The notes under the pieces are model-generated. The model did not search any database. It was not told where the DNA came from and saw only the letters and a list, made by a program, of their open reading frames with translations. 64,000 nt of DNA. Source: Paenibacillus dendritiformis. Its GTDB lineage: Bacteria; Bacillota; Bacilli; Paenibacillales; Paenibacillaceae. Every line of letters begins with the position of its first letter. Positions within the stretch are counted from its first letter, which is position 1. Where the stretch lies: assembly GCF_021654795.1 (NCBI RefSeq), contig NZ_AP025344.1, positions 5,084,501 to 5,148,500 on the forward strand, in the 5' to 3' direction. Positions 23,532 through 31,680 of this stretch are shown piece by piece. Both the position numbers and the translations under genes were made by a program.

Positions 23532-25636
23532 CTAAGGCAACATAGGGACATTGCCCTGCTGCGCTATATTCATTTGATTGGACATGTCATGCATAAGCTT
23601 GATTGCTTCCATGTCCATCTTTTGCTGCTGAATAGATTGATTGAATTGTTTGTCTGCCTGTTCTTGCTGTACACGCTGATCGGTCATCTGAGCCAACGCT
23701 TGTTGCAATGCTGCGTTCTCCTGTTCAAGCTGCTGCGCCTGCTGCTGGGCCTGTACAAACTGCTGCTGTAGTCCTGCCTCCTGCTCTATTCTCCGCTGGA
23801 TGACATCCATAGGTTCCATGCGGCCCGTTTGAATGACAAAGCGGACTGCCTCCGCATCAATCATCGGGAGGCCAGTAATAGGGTCCTTGGCATTTAACAA
23901 ATTGAATGCTAACTGCAGCCAGTACTCGCGATCCTGTGGCTTGTCTACCCCGATATGCACGTTGATGTCAAACTCGGGTACAAATTCTTCCTGTACCGGA
24001 CGTACATCCGGCATCATCTCGCCCGTTTCCGGGTCTGGTATTTGCTCACCAACTTCATATTGAGATTCAACCCGGCTTATAATTGAATCCCTACTTATAG
24101 ACACATTTCGACCTGTAACGCGCGCGATTCTTTCATTGGTATAAAACTGGGCTATTAGCTCCACATACTGGGTAAACACATCAACAAGCGCCTCGCTTAT
24201 CAGGTCAGACACGGTGTTGAGGCGCGTCCCCGCAGCAGCCATAAGAGCCTTTGCCTGCTCCCCCGATGTTACCCTGGAATCAGCTTGACCATTAGAGCTA
24301 TCAAACTGTCCCGGTATCTTTTGTAACATCTCGTCGTAATAGTTAAGCATGTTAAATACCGTGCTCGGGACGTTTACTCCCTGCAGTTCTTTGACCCCAT
24401 TCAAGGAGCCTGTACGCACGGGTAACATCGCACCTTCCATGCTCCTTTGTTCCTGCCACACTCTCGGCTTCGCGATGGCCCTTCTTCGTACATGATTGCG
24501 CTGTTTCCTTGTTTGGCCATTGTGGCAATTGCTATTTCAGCGTATTTGTTCTTAAAGATCTGCGGCTTAATCATGTCACGCATGAAGCCCTTGCCCCACA
24601 GGTTGCCTTCCTCAGGATATAAGGTACGTGCTGTGAAAGGGTACTGCCCGTGATCGTATACATACGCCTTGTGTTCCAGATACACGCCCGATGTGCTGAT
24701 ATATATACAATGCACGCCCTCCATACTGCCGGATGCCTTCGCAAACATCTCGGACGGGTCAATGCCTTGCGAAAGCTTCTCTTCGGCCAACTCCCGGAAT
24801 AGTTCCTTGTCTTCCTTGGATACCAACTTAGGCAATCCTCTGTACCAGTATTCAATCAGGCCCGATGTCTTCTCGCTTACGGCCGTACTCATGGATGACT
24901 CGCCACCCGTTGCATCGTACGTATCCGTGCTGAAAATCTCGACATCCGCTGACACGTTATCAGGCAGCACCTTTGTGCCTTGCTTCGGCCATCGTCTCTT
25001 GAAGTATTCCAATGGTCGCCGCGTGTGGATGATGATCGCCGACATGTCCTGTAAGTGGATAAAGTCCGTCACACGCGGATCGGGAAAGAAACTGCCCAAA
25101 TCAACCGGAAGAATATCATTGCGCCCCTGCCAGCGATGCATACCGCGGCCGCCCTCTACGGTTGGATCAAATATCGTCTTGTATATGAGCGGTCCATGTA
25201 TGACGCAACGCCGGACCGCCCTTGTATGTTTGTGCCTGAATTTAATCTGGCGCAACTCATACGGCATAAAGTCGTTCAGGTCCCGCGCCTTTTCCTCGTC
25301 TGCCGGCTCCATCGCCGTATAGTCCGGGTATGGCATCCATCCCGTCAGTTTGCCTACGATGGATTCAATTTGACTGAATGCCACATTCTCCACCGCATCC
25401 GGTCGTAGTTTGGATACAGCCTCACTACGAAGCCCGCGCCAATGGTCCCCCATGTAGAAACGCTGCTCTTGCTGCCAGATGCTTTCCATCGGCTGCCGCG
25501 CAGCTTTAAAAACCTGATAATCCTGATATACGGTATCCCATAGTTCCTGCTGTTCGAGCGTGTTCGGGTTTGTGTTGTCCTGCTTTTCGCTGGACGCATC
25601 GGAAAATATACCTTTAAACTTATCCAGTATCTTCAC
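23532..25636 (-). pseudogene. portal protein, frameshifted
   Basis: Two frames together give a 701-aa portal. The first (25636 to about 24480) holds LRSEAVSKLRPDAVENVAFS and GSFFPDPRVTDFIHLQDM; the second continues PRVWQEQRSMEGAMLPVRTG and ends in a Gln-rich coiled coil (ALAQMTDQRVQQEQADKQF). At 24479-24481 the minus strand reads GAAGGGCC; one more G would give the smooth E-E-G-A-I-A-K-P-R-V-W. Overall length plus one base is an exact multiple of three. The portal forms the 12-fold DNA gate of the head, so a real lesion would stop virion assembly. No slippery heptamer is seen at the site, so a natural frameshift is unlikely; a read error is possible. Confidence 0.85.
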
Positions 25637-25866
25637 ATCTTGTCACCGTCCGGTATTGTGCCATCATCAAACCAACTGATCGGCTTACGTACGTGGATAT
25701 CTTCGATTGGTTCATATCGCGCCATTTTTATAGCTGCGTAATCTGCAAAGTCCTTAGCCATCAGCCTGTCATTCAAATCGCGTATAATCTTATCCTGGGC
25801 CTCAATACGTAAACACAAAAAGATGATGACCAGAACGATCACCGCTATAAGTGCATATTCCATCAT
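25633..25866 (-). CDS. small membrane-anchored phage protein (77 aa)
   Basis: MEYALIAVIVLVIIFLCLRI is a membrane span at the N-terminus, followed by a short coiled coil (AQDKIIRDLNDRLMAKDFAD) and an acidic end. It lies between an unknown gene and the portal and overlaps the portal start by 4 nt (ATGA). Small one-span proteins at this place occur in several phages; function unknown. Confidence 0.65.
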   Translation of the reverse strand: MMEYALIAVIVLVIIFLCLRIEAQDKIIRDLNDRLMAKDFADYAAIKMARYEPIEDIHVRKPISWFDDGTIPDGDKM

Positions 25867-25875
25867 GTCACCGTC

Positions 25876-26214
25876 CTAACCAAGATAAGCGCCCAACTGT
25901 TTCAGGTTCTCGTACTGCTCCATCGTAATGCACTTGCCAAGTTCCCCAAAGAACAGCCTTGTTCTCATTCGATACAAACCGTCGCATTCGCCTTCAGGAT
26001 CAAGAACTTCCCTTAGGTGTGGCATAGCTCTCACGTATACGATCATCCCGTCATGTTCTTGAATTGCCTTTTGGATCTCCTGAAAATGCTCGTCTACAAT
26101 TCCGGCGCCGCCTTCAGACCGGATAATCACTTCATCTACACAGCCAACGTCTTGACACGATACTGTAGCCTTCCTGAACTGGCTTAAATAGTCTTCCAAT
26201 TGACTTAACTTCAT
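25876..26214 (-). CDS. unknown phage protein (112 aa)
   Basis: Starts MKLSQLEDYLSQFRKATVSC with a GGGGGATAACA ribosome site. It has paired cysteines (SCQDVGC) near residue 20 and a regular strand-helix alternation, IQEHDGMIVYVRAMPHLREV. It lies between terminase and portal. No family recognised. Confidence 0.55.
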   Translation of the reverse strand: MKLSQLEDYLSQFRKATVSCQDVGCVDEVIIRSEGGAGIVDEHFQEIQKAIQEHDGMIVYVRAMPHLREVLDPEGECDGLYRMRTRLFFGELGKCITMEQYENLKQLGAYLG

Positions 26215-26226
26215 TGTTATCCCCCT

Positions 26227-27684
26227 TTACCAAAATCCTTGTATGGTTGGTGTATCATCGTCGTCATCGTCATCGAAGTCAGAACGTCTCCCGGGCAATG
26301 CCTCCGGCGTCGCTGACCATGCGGATTCGCCATTCCCGGGCGTCGGCTGACTCATAACCCAATACCTTAACGCATCCGGTATATGGTCGAGACTGTGTGC
26401 CGCCACGTCCTCTACCTGCTTTTCATCGTGCATCATGGCCGGAATGGCCTCTATAGCCTTGATGCAGGTGGAGAATATCTTCAGGCGCGCCGTCTTGTAT
26501 CGCTCCCCTGTCACATGGTCAATGCGTTCTTCAACGTGCAACCATTCCCTCAGTCTTTTCCATCCGTTGACACGCTCTTTTTTGGCCTGTATAAGCGGCA
26601 CACCTTTGGTCGCGAATATCTCCGCTGGCGTGATGTTCTCCGTTTTGGCCTTATTCCAAAAGCTTGTATCAGCTACGTTGTACTCAAATCGCTCTGACAC
26701 TGGCGTATTTAGATGTACGCGCTCTACCTGTTCGCTTGTCAGCAGCTTTGTTTGTGCCAATTCTCTATACAGATACCCCGTGCCATCTGGAGCCAAGGCA
26801 ATCCACAAACACACGAATGGGTCAGTATACCCTTCATCAAGTGCCCGGTACCTTTTCCAGTCCCGAGGTATTTCGAACGGCTCTACGACGTGCACGGCGC
26901 GGCTGAACTCACTGAAATATTGCCCGGCGAACACGTCCCAATCCCCCTCAAGGAGCTGCTTGCGTTCCACGTCCGGCAACGCCAATAGGCGGGCCAAATA
27001 GCCCGGATCTGACTGGACCAGGGCTTGATTGTCATGTACATTCGCGGGGATGAATATCCTGCTGCGTATAATAGGTTCCCCGGCCTGCGGTGTACCTTCG
27101 GGCCAATACAGCGCATTTCCATCGTCGTCCGTCTCTGGAATGTGATAGACCGTCTCAGCTGGGCCAATGGATACGAATCGCTTCTTCACCCATGTGTGGC
27201 CCACGCCTCCCGGGTTGGTCGTACTCTTGACGCTGCGGGGATATGGCTTACTACCGCGCAGCCGGGAAAGCATGTACTTGTACCATTTTTCTTCAAACTG
27301 GGTCAGCTCTTCCCAGCGGATAACGTCGTATTCTGCACCTTGATAGTTCATATAGTTGGCGTCATTGTCCCAGTAAGCCAACTCTATGACGCTACCATTT
27401 ATAAATGACCACTCATGTTTGGACGCATTGTATTTGCATAACTCTTTGGGGTAGACCTGCAGTGTACGTGCTATAATGGACCGCTGCAAGTCCGGGTAAG
27501 TACGCCGGAATATAATCTGCCGGCTGCCGGGATACTGGACAGCGTATTTCAGTGCGTCCCATATGGTCGCTTCCGACTTCCCACCTCCAGCGGCTCCGCC
27601 GTACAGTATCTCATCTGCTACCGTCTGATGGTACACCTGCTGCCGAGGCTGTGGTTTGTATGGAATGACAATTTTATTACTCAT
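26227..27684 (-). CDS. terL: terminase large subunit
   Basis: A 485-aa packaging motor. The ATPase has Walker A in EILYGGAAGGGKSEATIWDA, and Walker B in YDVIRWEELTQFEEKWYKYM with a coupling motif before it. The nuclease domain starts at RYRALDEGYTDPFVCLWIAL, with its first metal-binding Asp, and ends with HSLDHIPDALRYW holding the last. It cuts concatemeric DNA and pumps it through the portal. It overlaps the small subunit by 8 nt. Length is normal for the family and the frame is intact. Confidence 0.93.
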   Translation of the reverse strand: MSNKIVIPYKPQPRQQVYHQTVADEILYGGAAGGGKSEATIWDALKYAVQYPGSRQIIFRRTYPDLQRSIIARTLQVYPKELCKYNASKHEWSFINGSVIELAYWDNDANYMNYQGAEYDVIRWEELTQFEEKWYKYMLSRLRGSKPYPRSVKSTTNPGGVGHTWVKKRFVSIGPAETVYHIPETDDDGNALYWPEGTPQAGEPIIRSRIFIPANVHDNQALVQSDPGYLARLLALPDVERKQLLEGDWDVFAGQYFSEFSRAVHVVEPFEIPRDWKRYRALDEGYTDPFVCLWIALAPDGTGYLYRELAQTKLLTSEQVERVHLNTPVSERFEYNVADTSFWNKAKTENITPAEIFATKGVPLIQAKKERVNGWKRLREWLHVEERIDHVTGERYKTARLKIFSTCIKAIEAIPAMMHDEKQVEDVAAHSLDHIPDALRYWVMSQPTPGNGESAWSATPEALPGRRSDFDDDDDDDTPTIQGFW

Positions 27685-28252
27685 CCTTACTCATCCCCGC
27701 ATCAAAAATTACTTGCAACGGTCCGCCATCCTGTCCAGCCAGTTCCACCTTATCCTTGAACATCCCCAAATGGCGCCCGATCTTCTCTAACGCCGACACC
27801 TTATCATGCAGCTTTAAAGATATGCCGTATTTGGTTTCACAAATCTCCGCCACTGCATCCATTTTTACGCGATCAATGCCGTCTGTATCAAATAGTTCTA
27901 CGCTTTGTACCATATCGAAGATAGGCACTATCGTTTCATTGCCTTCAGCATCCGTAACCGTCTTGCGTTCAACCACTCTTTCAGACGTACTAACCCTCAG
28001 GTAGTCAGTTATATTAGCAAAGCCTATCTTAGCCAATTCCTGCAATACCCTGTCTGCTGTAATCTCCGTCCGCTTTGCTCGTGCGTCCATAGCCTCCTGT
28101 ATAGCCTTCTGAATGTCTGGTTTTGTTAGGTTCTCTTGTCCTATCTTCCGCGCCGTTTTTGCGCTGTATCCTGCCCTGATTGCCGCTTGTGTGGCATTGA
28201 GGTCTATCAGGTACTCCTGGACAAATGCCTTCTGTTTGGCCGTCAATGCCAT
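27677..28252 (-). CDS. terS: terminase small subunit
   Basis: A 191-aa DNA-recognition subunit of the terminase_2 family: ALTAKQKAFVQEYLIDLNAT then QAAIRAGYSAKTARKIGQEN is the N-terminal helix-turn-helix, followed by the helical oligomerisation part (ITADRVLQELAKIGFANITD) and a C-terminal tail with HLGMFKDKVELAGQDG. Start is the second ATG, nine nt after AAAGGAG. It overlaps terL by 8 nt and has a terminator just upstream. Confidence 0.9.
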   Translation of the reverse strand: MALTAKQKAFVQEYLIDLNATQAAIRAGYSAKTARKIGQENLTKPDIQKAIQEAMDARAKRTEITADRVLQELAKIGFANITDYLRVSTSERVVERKTVTDAEGNETIVPIFDMVQSVELFDTDGIDRVKMDAVAEICETKYGISLKLHDKVSALEKIGRHLGMFKDKVELAGQDGGPLQVIFDAGMSKDE

Positions 28253-28271
28253 GTGTATCATCTCCTTTCAG

Positions 28272-28298
28272 AAATAAAAAAGCACCCAAGCGGGTGCT
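28272..28298 (-). terminator. intrinsic terminator upstream of terminase genes
   Basis: Minus-strand stem AGCACCC / GGGTGCT, 4-nt loop, then TTTTTTATTT. It lies between the unknown 139-aa gene and terS, so terminase transcription must read through or start between. Confidence 0.85.
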
Positions 28299-28305
28299 GA
28301 GGTTA

Positions 28306-28725
28306 CTATTTTAATCCTAGTTTCACCGCGATCTCATTCGAGACCTGCACAATTCCTTTCGATGCTTCCTGTTGTAATTTTAGAGCGTTATTGTGGGTAA
28401 CTTCGTCAACAGTGAAATCATTCGTGTTCAATGCTCGAATAGCTATTTCTGTTGAAGTTACATATTTACTGAAATTTTCAACCAACCTGTTGTGCTCATC
28501 TATGAGTTGCGCGGGCACTTTTAGCTTTTCCAGTGTTTCCTTTTGTGACATAAACTCGCCCAGCAAGGTCTCGTAAATCACTTTCAACTGCTTAATTTCC
28601 TCCAGATTAGCGAGTTCCTTGCTGCCAGCCTCTCCAAATCTGTTACCAGTAAGCCTCATGCGCTCCCCTACTTGGGCGACACTCATTGCATAGGTCCTTA
28701 CTTCTGCTGTTAATGAAATTGGCAT
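28306..28725 (-). CDS. unknown helical phage protein (139 aa)
   Basis: Starts MPISLTAEVRTYAMSVAQVG behind GGGAGGTGAAGTA. The rest is an almost unbroken helical sequence (LEEIKQLKVIYETLLGEFMS, NRLVENFSKYVTSTEIAIRA). No membrane span or zinc motif. It is the second gene behind the ArpU-type late promoter region. No family recognised. Confidence 0.55.
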   Translation of the reverse strand: MPISLTAEVRTYAMSVAQVGERMRLTGNRFGEAGSKELANLEEIKQLKVIYETLLGEFMSQKETLEKLKVPAQLIDEHNRLVENFSKYVTSTEIAIRALNTNDFTVDEVTHNNALKLQQEASKGIVQVSNEIAVKLGLK

Positions 28726-28904
28726 TACTTCACCTCCCCTCTCGTCATACTTCGACATAAGGAAGGATATTCCTCCTAATAAAGAGTGCCGCCCCCTAAG
28801 GAGCGGCTATATAGAGAGGAATGTTATGAAATAGCTGTAGTTAAGTGCAAATAAATGCTCGAAATTACGACTGTTATATCAATATTGATGTAAAATAGTG
28901 CAAA

Positions 28905-29099
28905 TTATACTCGCGGCGGCCATGACCAACGTCCGTCACCATCGCCAAAAAGCACATTTTTTTGAAAACTCATTCCATCTGGAGCGAGCACACACAGATG
29001 TACAACCTCGTCATCGCCGACCGCTGTAATAATTGCTGCTAGCGGCTCGCAATCCTCTACATGATAATGGACAATCCGTCCTACTGATGGTTTTTGCAT
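28905..29099 (-). CDS. small conserved phage protein (64 aa)
   Basis: MQKPSVGRIVHYHVEDCEPL, AAIITAVGDDEVVHLCVLAP and the end GDGRWSWPPRV. The opening K-P-S-x-G-R-I-V-H-Y and W-x-W-P end recur in small proteins of many phages with unknown function. A GGAGGGCATACC ribosome site precedes it. It is the first gene after the late promoter region. The 178 nt that follow it (28727-28904) hold only a weak GCCGC/GCGGC hairpin. Confidence 0.65.
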   Translation of the reverse strand: MQKPSVGRIVHYHVEDCEPLAAIITAVGDDEVVHLCVLAPDGMSFQKNVLFGDGDGRWSWPPRV

Positions 29100-29351
29100 T
29101 GGTATGCCCTCCTATTACTGTTTTTTGAGAGATGTGGCCGCCCGTACAACCGTAGGTCATAGCCGACCACACCCACACTCAAGCTCCCGGAACAAATGCC
29201 GCCCGCGAAGCAGCCTTGTCTCCCCCGGCGCACGCCTGATATTTAGACGCGGCGCGGTTTCCCGCCAGATTGGTTCTCAGTTGCAGACCATTCATCCATC
29301 CATTCCGGCTCAGTTAGCCGCGCCCCTGCGTTCCTATGCGTCTATACTACT

Positions 29352-29357
29352 ATCATA
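29352..29357 (-). promoter_or_regulatory. -10 of candidate late promoter
   Basis: Minus-strand TATGAT lies 17-18 nt downstream of no recognisable -35 and about 18 nt after the last of the CTGCAA boxes. A good -10 without a -35 next to an activator array is the usual build of an activator-dependent phage late promoter. The following 250 nt up to the first gene show no frame with a ribosome site, so this 320-nt gap holds regulatory or packaging DNA only. Confidence 0.5.
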
Positions 29358-29374
29358 CAGCCTTTTTCTCCTAA

Positions 29375-29418
29375 TGAACTGCAAGATATCTGCAAAATAT
29401 CTGCAAAAAGTCTGCAAT
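29375..29418. repeat. four 11-bp tandem boxes, candidate late-activator sites
   Basis: CTGCAA begins at 29379, 29390, 29401 and 29412, exactly 11 bp apart. The two middle units are identical (ATATCTGCAAA); the outer ones differ only in the first four or last bases. One helical turn per unit puts all boxes on one face of the DNA. The array starts 4 bp behind the stop codon of the ArpU-type gene and in front of the late genes. Confidence 0.75.
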
Positions 29419-29422
29419 GATT

Positions 29423-29863
29423 TTATGCGCTCGTGTCTCCCTCGTACACCTCCAGCCGTAAAGCAAAGGCTAATCGGTATATCGCTTTCGCCTTAGCGTA
29501 GTAATAACTACGTTCTGGCATGTCCAGTGTCATATAGACGTTGATATCTAATACGTCCTCGTCTCCGAGGTACCGTTCTTCGATTATTCGCCGCTGCGTC
29601 TTTGCCAGCCTGCCGACGGCCCGCATGACCTGCTCGTATTCTCGCTGCAGTTGCTCTTCGCGGTCCACATTATGCATGGCGATGTCTGCAGTCTGATCAC
29701 TGGTGACATTTGTATTGCTGCGCGGCATGTCGCTGTATGTGGCTGTAAGTTTGGCCTCCCGGCGGATAAACCCGAAGCGTTTATAAAGTCTGGCTGATTC
29801 CAAACGTTCCTCTACGCGGCGCCACGTCTCTTTCTCGTCCAGTTTGAACATCGACATTTGCAT
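29423..29863 (-). CDS. ArpU/RinA-type late gene activator
   Basis: A 146-aa protein. Start MQMSMFKLDEKE follows GGAGGGGTGACA. The C-terminal part reads VMRAVGRLAKTQRRIIEERY, then MTLDMPERSYYYAKAKAIYR, a sigma-factor region 4-like helix-turn-helix that defines the ArpU family of phage transcription regulators. Such proteins switch on packaging, structural and lysis genes. Its position as last early gene, directly followed by phased repeats and a -35-less promoter, fits that role exactly. Confidence 0.85.
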   Translation of the reverse strand: MQMSMFKLDEKETWRRVEERLESARLYKRFGFIRREAKLTATYSDMPRSNTNVTSDQTADIAMHNVDREEQLQREYEQVMRAVGRLAKTQRRIIEERYLGDEDVLDINVYMTLDMPERSYYYAKAKAIYRLAFALRLEVYEGDTSA

Positions 29864-29865
29864 TG

Positions 29866-30087
29866 TCACCCCTCCAATATCTCGAATAAATCTATCTGCC
29901 CGCCTGCCGGTATATAGTCCGATGCATCTATGACATAGCCGCGGTTTAGCCATGCTAGATCTACCTGCGTAGGATCTCCATGTATCGGCTGGCCAGCCTT
30001 TCGCCGCTCGCCGCTTTTATACCGGCCGTCCCAGGTTTGCTCCGCTAACGATGTCCATACCCAATGAGTTTTGGCTGTTACCTTCAT
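29866..30087 (-). CDS. unknown phage protein (73 aa)
   Basis: MKVTAKTHWVWTSLAEQTWD, GRYKSGERRKAGQPIHGDPT and an acidic end. Rich in Trp and basic residues in the first half. It overlaps its upstream neighbour by 4 nt (ATGA) and precedes the ArpU-type gene by 2 nt, so it is part of the early operon. No family recognised. Confidence 0.6.
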   Translation of the reverse strand: MKVTAKTHWVWTSLAEQTWDGRYKSGERRKAGQPIHGDPTQVDLAWLNRGYVIDASDYIPAGGQIDLFEILEG

Positions 30088-30386
30088 GGTGCGCCCGTCC
30101 CGTACACTTGATCTAGTGTCCGTCTCGCTTGGTCCTTCCAGCGTATATGACCTTCAACGAGAAACGAAATGTCATCAGCGTCCAGCAGTTTTTGGATAAA
30201 TTCGTTCAATTGCTTTTCCCGGGACTCCGCAGATCCGCACTTCTTCGCCAACTCGTAGAAATTTGCTTTCAGGCTGTGGTATTCACATAGCGTCCGGGCG
30301 TATTCTGCTTTCAACTCGTCATAACATTCGCTCTTTTTTTGAAATTCACTTTGCCAATCTCTTGCTGCCGGCTGCTGCTCAGGCAT
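30084..30386 (-). CDS. unknown coiled-coil phage protein (100 aa)
   Basis: The start MPEQQPAARDW has GGAGGTG seven nt upstream; the longer frame overlaps the gene before it too much. The body is helical with heptads (SECYDELKAEYARTLCEYHS, LKANFYELAKKCGSAESREK). Member of the tightly packed small-gene block. No family recognised. Confidence 0.55.
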   Translation of the reverse strand: MPEQQPAARDWQSEFQKKSECYDELKAEYARTLCEYHSLKANFYELAKKCGSAESREKQLNEFIQKLLDADDISFLVEGHIRWKDQARRTLDQVYGTGAP

Positions 30387-30588
30387 CCTGGACCACCTCC
30401 AGCAAATCAAGTCGATAATAGGACGGGCCAGGCTTACACCAAAGCTTTTCCCGATCATAATTCGGCCATCTAACCTTTGCACGTTTACCGCTCGCAGCTA
30501 TTTCTACTATGTTTCCGACCCCGTAATCTTTGAGCCGTATGTGCCGGACTTTTACGCCCGGCTTGTATCGCTCACAGTTAATTACCAT
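30379..30588 (-). CDS. unknown phage protein with KOW-like strand pattern (69 aa)
   Basis: MVINCERYKPGVKVRHIRLK, DYGVGNIVEIAASGKRAKVR, then WPNYDREKLWCK. The K-V-x-H-x-x-L-x-D-Y-G-V-G-x-I-V-E segment followed by V-R-W recalls small SH3/KOW-type barrels seen in phage proteins. It overlaps both neighbours by 8 and 11 nt. Function unknown. Confidence 0.6.
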   Translation of the reverse strand: MVINCERYKPGVKVRHIRLKDYGVGNIVEIAASGKRAKVRWPNYDREKLWCKPGPSYYRLDLLEVVQDA

Positions 30589-30769
30589 CCTCTACTTCCT
30601 CCCATCCTCCATATATGTTGTTCCATTGCCAGTCCTGCCATACTTCATTCAGGTAGTCCGCGCGTTCGTCTTCCGTCATTCCTTCAAGTTCAGCATCGTC
30701 TATCTCTACGATTTCCTCGCGCTGGCTTCCGACGTAACCAGTCGATACGTAAAATTTAAACTTCGGCAT
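30578..30769 (-). CDS. DUF7167-like small phage protein (63 aa)
   Basis: MPKFKFYVSTGYVGSQREEI, VEIDDAELEGMTEDERADYL, NEVWQDWQWNNIYGGWEEVE. The opening and the W-x-x-x-N-x-x-x-x-W end match a widespread small acidic phage family of unknown role. The start has AAGGAGATAG upstream. The gene before it overlaps it by 14 nt. Confidence 0.7.
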   Translation of the reverse strand: MPKFKFYVSTGYVGSQREEIVEIDDAELEGMTEDERADYLNEVWQDWQWNNIYGGWEEVEDGN

Positions 30770-30893
30770 CCTTACTATCTCCTTCCGATCCGTGATAGTG
30801 TTTATGTTCATGCTTATTGATTGTCACGAAGTTAAAACCGTGTGTCATGAATGCCAGAGCCACTCCCACTAATGCCAATCCGAACCAATCCAT
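30756..30893 (-). CDS. membrane microprotein with His-rich tail (45 aa)
   Basis: MDWFGLALVGVALAFMTHGF is one membrane span; then NKHEHKHYHGSEGDSKDAEV with five His, which could bind metal. The start lies right behind the YopX-like stop codon with GGAGATAG upstream. It overlaps the next gene by 14 nt. No family recognised. Confidence 0.55.
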   Translation of the reverse strand: MDWFGLALVGVALAFMTHGFNFVTINKHEHKHYHGSEGDSKDAEV

Positions 30894-31301
30894 TTATTCA
30901 CTATCTCCTTTTAGCAGGTGTGGGTGTTCGTATATGTTGCCAATAACTTCGCATTCTTCACCGCACTGCTCCCAAAAATCGTCATTGCTCATAGATTCTC
31001 GATTCGTCACGTAAAATTGGGCCAAAAGATTATCCCATTCAATTTTCCCTGTACAGACGCATTCATCCCAATCACCAGTTTCTCCGTAACTGTAAGCATC
31101 CAGGAATCTTACAATATCCCCCTCATATATCTCCTTGCCGTTTCGATCGGTTAATCCAGTGTATTGCATGACTTCAATAGCCGATGGCGGCATTGGAAAT
31201 CCCTTACCTCGAAGTAGCCAATGTTTTTGCGTAAACCCAGTTACTTGATATATTTTTTTATCTGCCTTGTGCCATGCGCGGAACTTGATTGGTCTACTCA
31301 T
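30894..31301 (-). CDS. YopX-family protein
   Basis: A 135-aa protein: MSRPIKFRAWHKADKKIYQV, PPSAIEVMQYTGLTDRNGKE, IYEGDIVRF and a late VIGNIYEHPHLL. The R-x-W opening, M-Q-Y-T-G-L-x-D-x-x-G-x-x-I-Y-E-G-D-I-V and G-N-I-Y-E-x-P blocks define the YopX family, common in Firmicute phages and of unknown function. Start follows GGAGGTACAG. Confidence 0.9.
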   Translation of the reverse strand: MSRPIKFRAWHKADKKIYQVTGFTQKHWLLRGKGFPMPPSAIEVMQYTGLTDRNGKEIYEGDIVRFLDAYSYGETGDWDECVCTGKIEWDNLLAQFYVTNRESMSNDDFWEQCGEECEVIGNIYEHPHLLKGDSE

Positions 31302-31680
31302 CCCCTGTACCTCCCTGCCCAACACTAAAGCCATTCCGCAGGCTCCAGCACTTCGCTTCCGTGTAGTTGAATGCGAGATGCGAGAGGTCTATTTCTTCCA
31401 AGTCGTCGTCACAAGCTTCCCTAATTTGTTCCGATGTAAATCCTGCCTCCAGCAATTTTGAACGGGTATCATCAGTATTCTTGGTAAGCACATATTCGAG
31501 CTCACCGAAGGCGGTGGAATAGTCAATGATATCAAGAGAGTTTAAAACGATGATCTTCATGGCCTCTCGCTCGCAGGCCATATGATAAACAGTGCTTGTC
31601 CCATCCTGAGCCACCCGAGCAATTTGCGTGTGGTCCATAGGTACGATTTTGCCGCATATTCCGCATTTGTTTTCTGTCAT
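31294..31680 (-). CDS. unknown phage protein with zinc-ribbon-like N-terminus (128 aa)
   Basis: MTENKCGICGKIVPMDHTQI and VYHMACEREAMKIIV hold C-x-x-C and H-x-x-x-C, a likely zinc site. The rest is acidic (REACDDDLEEIDLSHLAFNY). It overlaps its upstream neighbour by 4 nt and the YopX-like gene by 8 nt. No family recognised. Confidence 0.6.
   Translation of the reverse strand: MTENKCGICGKIVPMDHTQIARVAQDGTSTVYHMACEREAMKIIVLNSLDIIDYSTAFGELEYVLTKNTDDTRSKLLEAGFTSEQIREACDDDLEEIDLSHLAFNYTEAKCWSLRNGFSVGQGGTGDE

Noticed and set aside
24470..24490. Programmed frameshift in the portal gene
   Set aside because: The zero-frame codons GAA GAA GGG do not form a slippery heptamer and no hairpin follows; a missing G is simpler.
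29104..29496. Plus-strand 130-aa frame over the late promoter gap
   Set aside because: No ribosome site, low-complexity translation, and it runs through the phased repeats and into arpU antisense.
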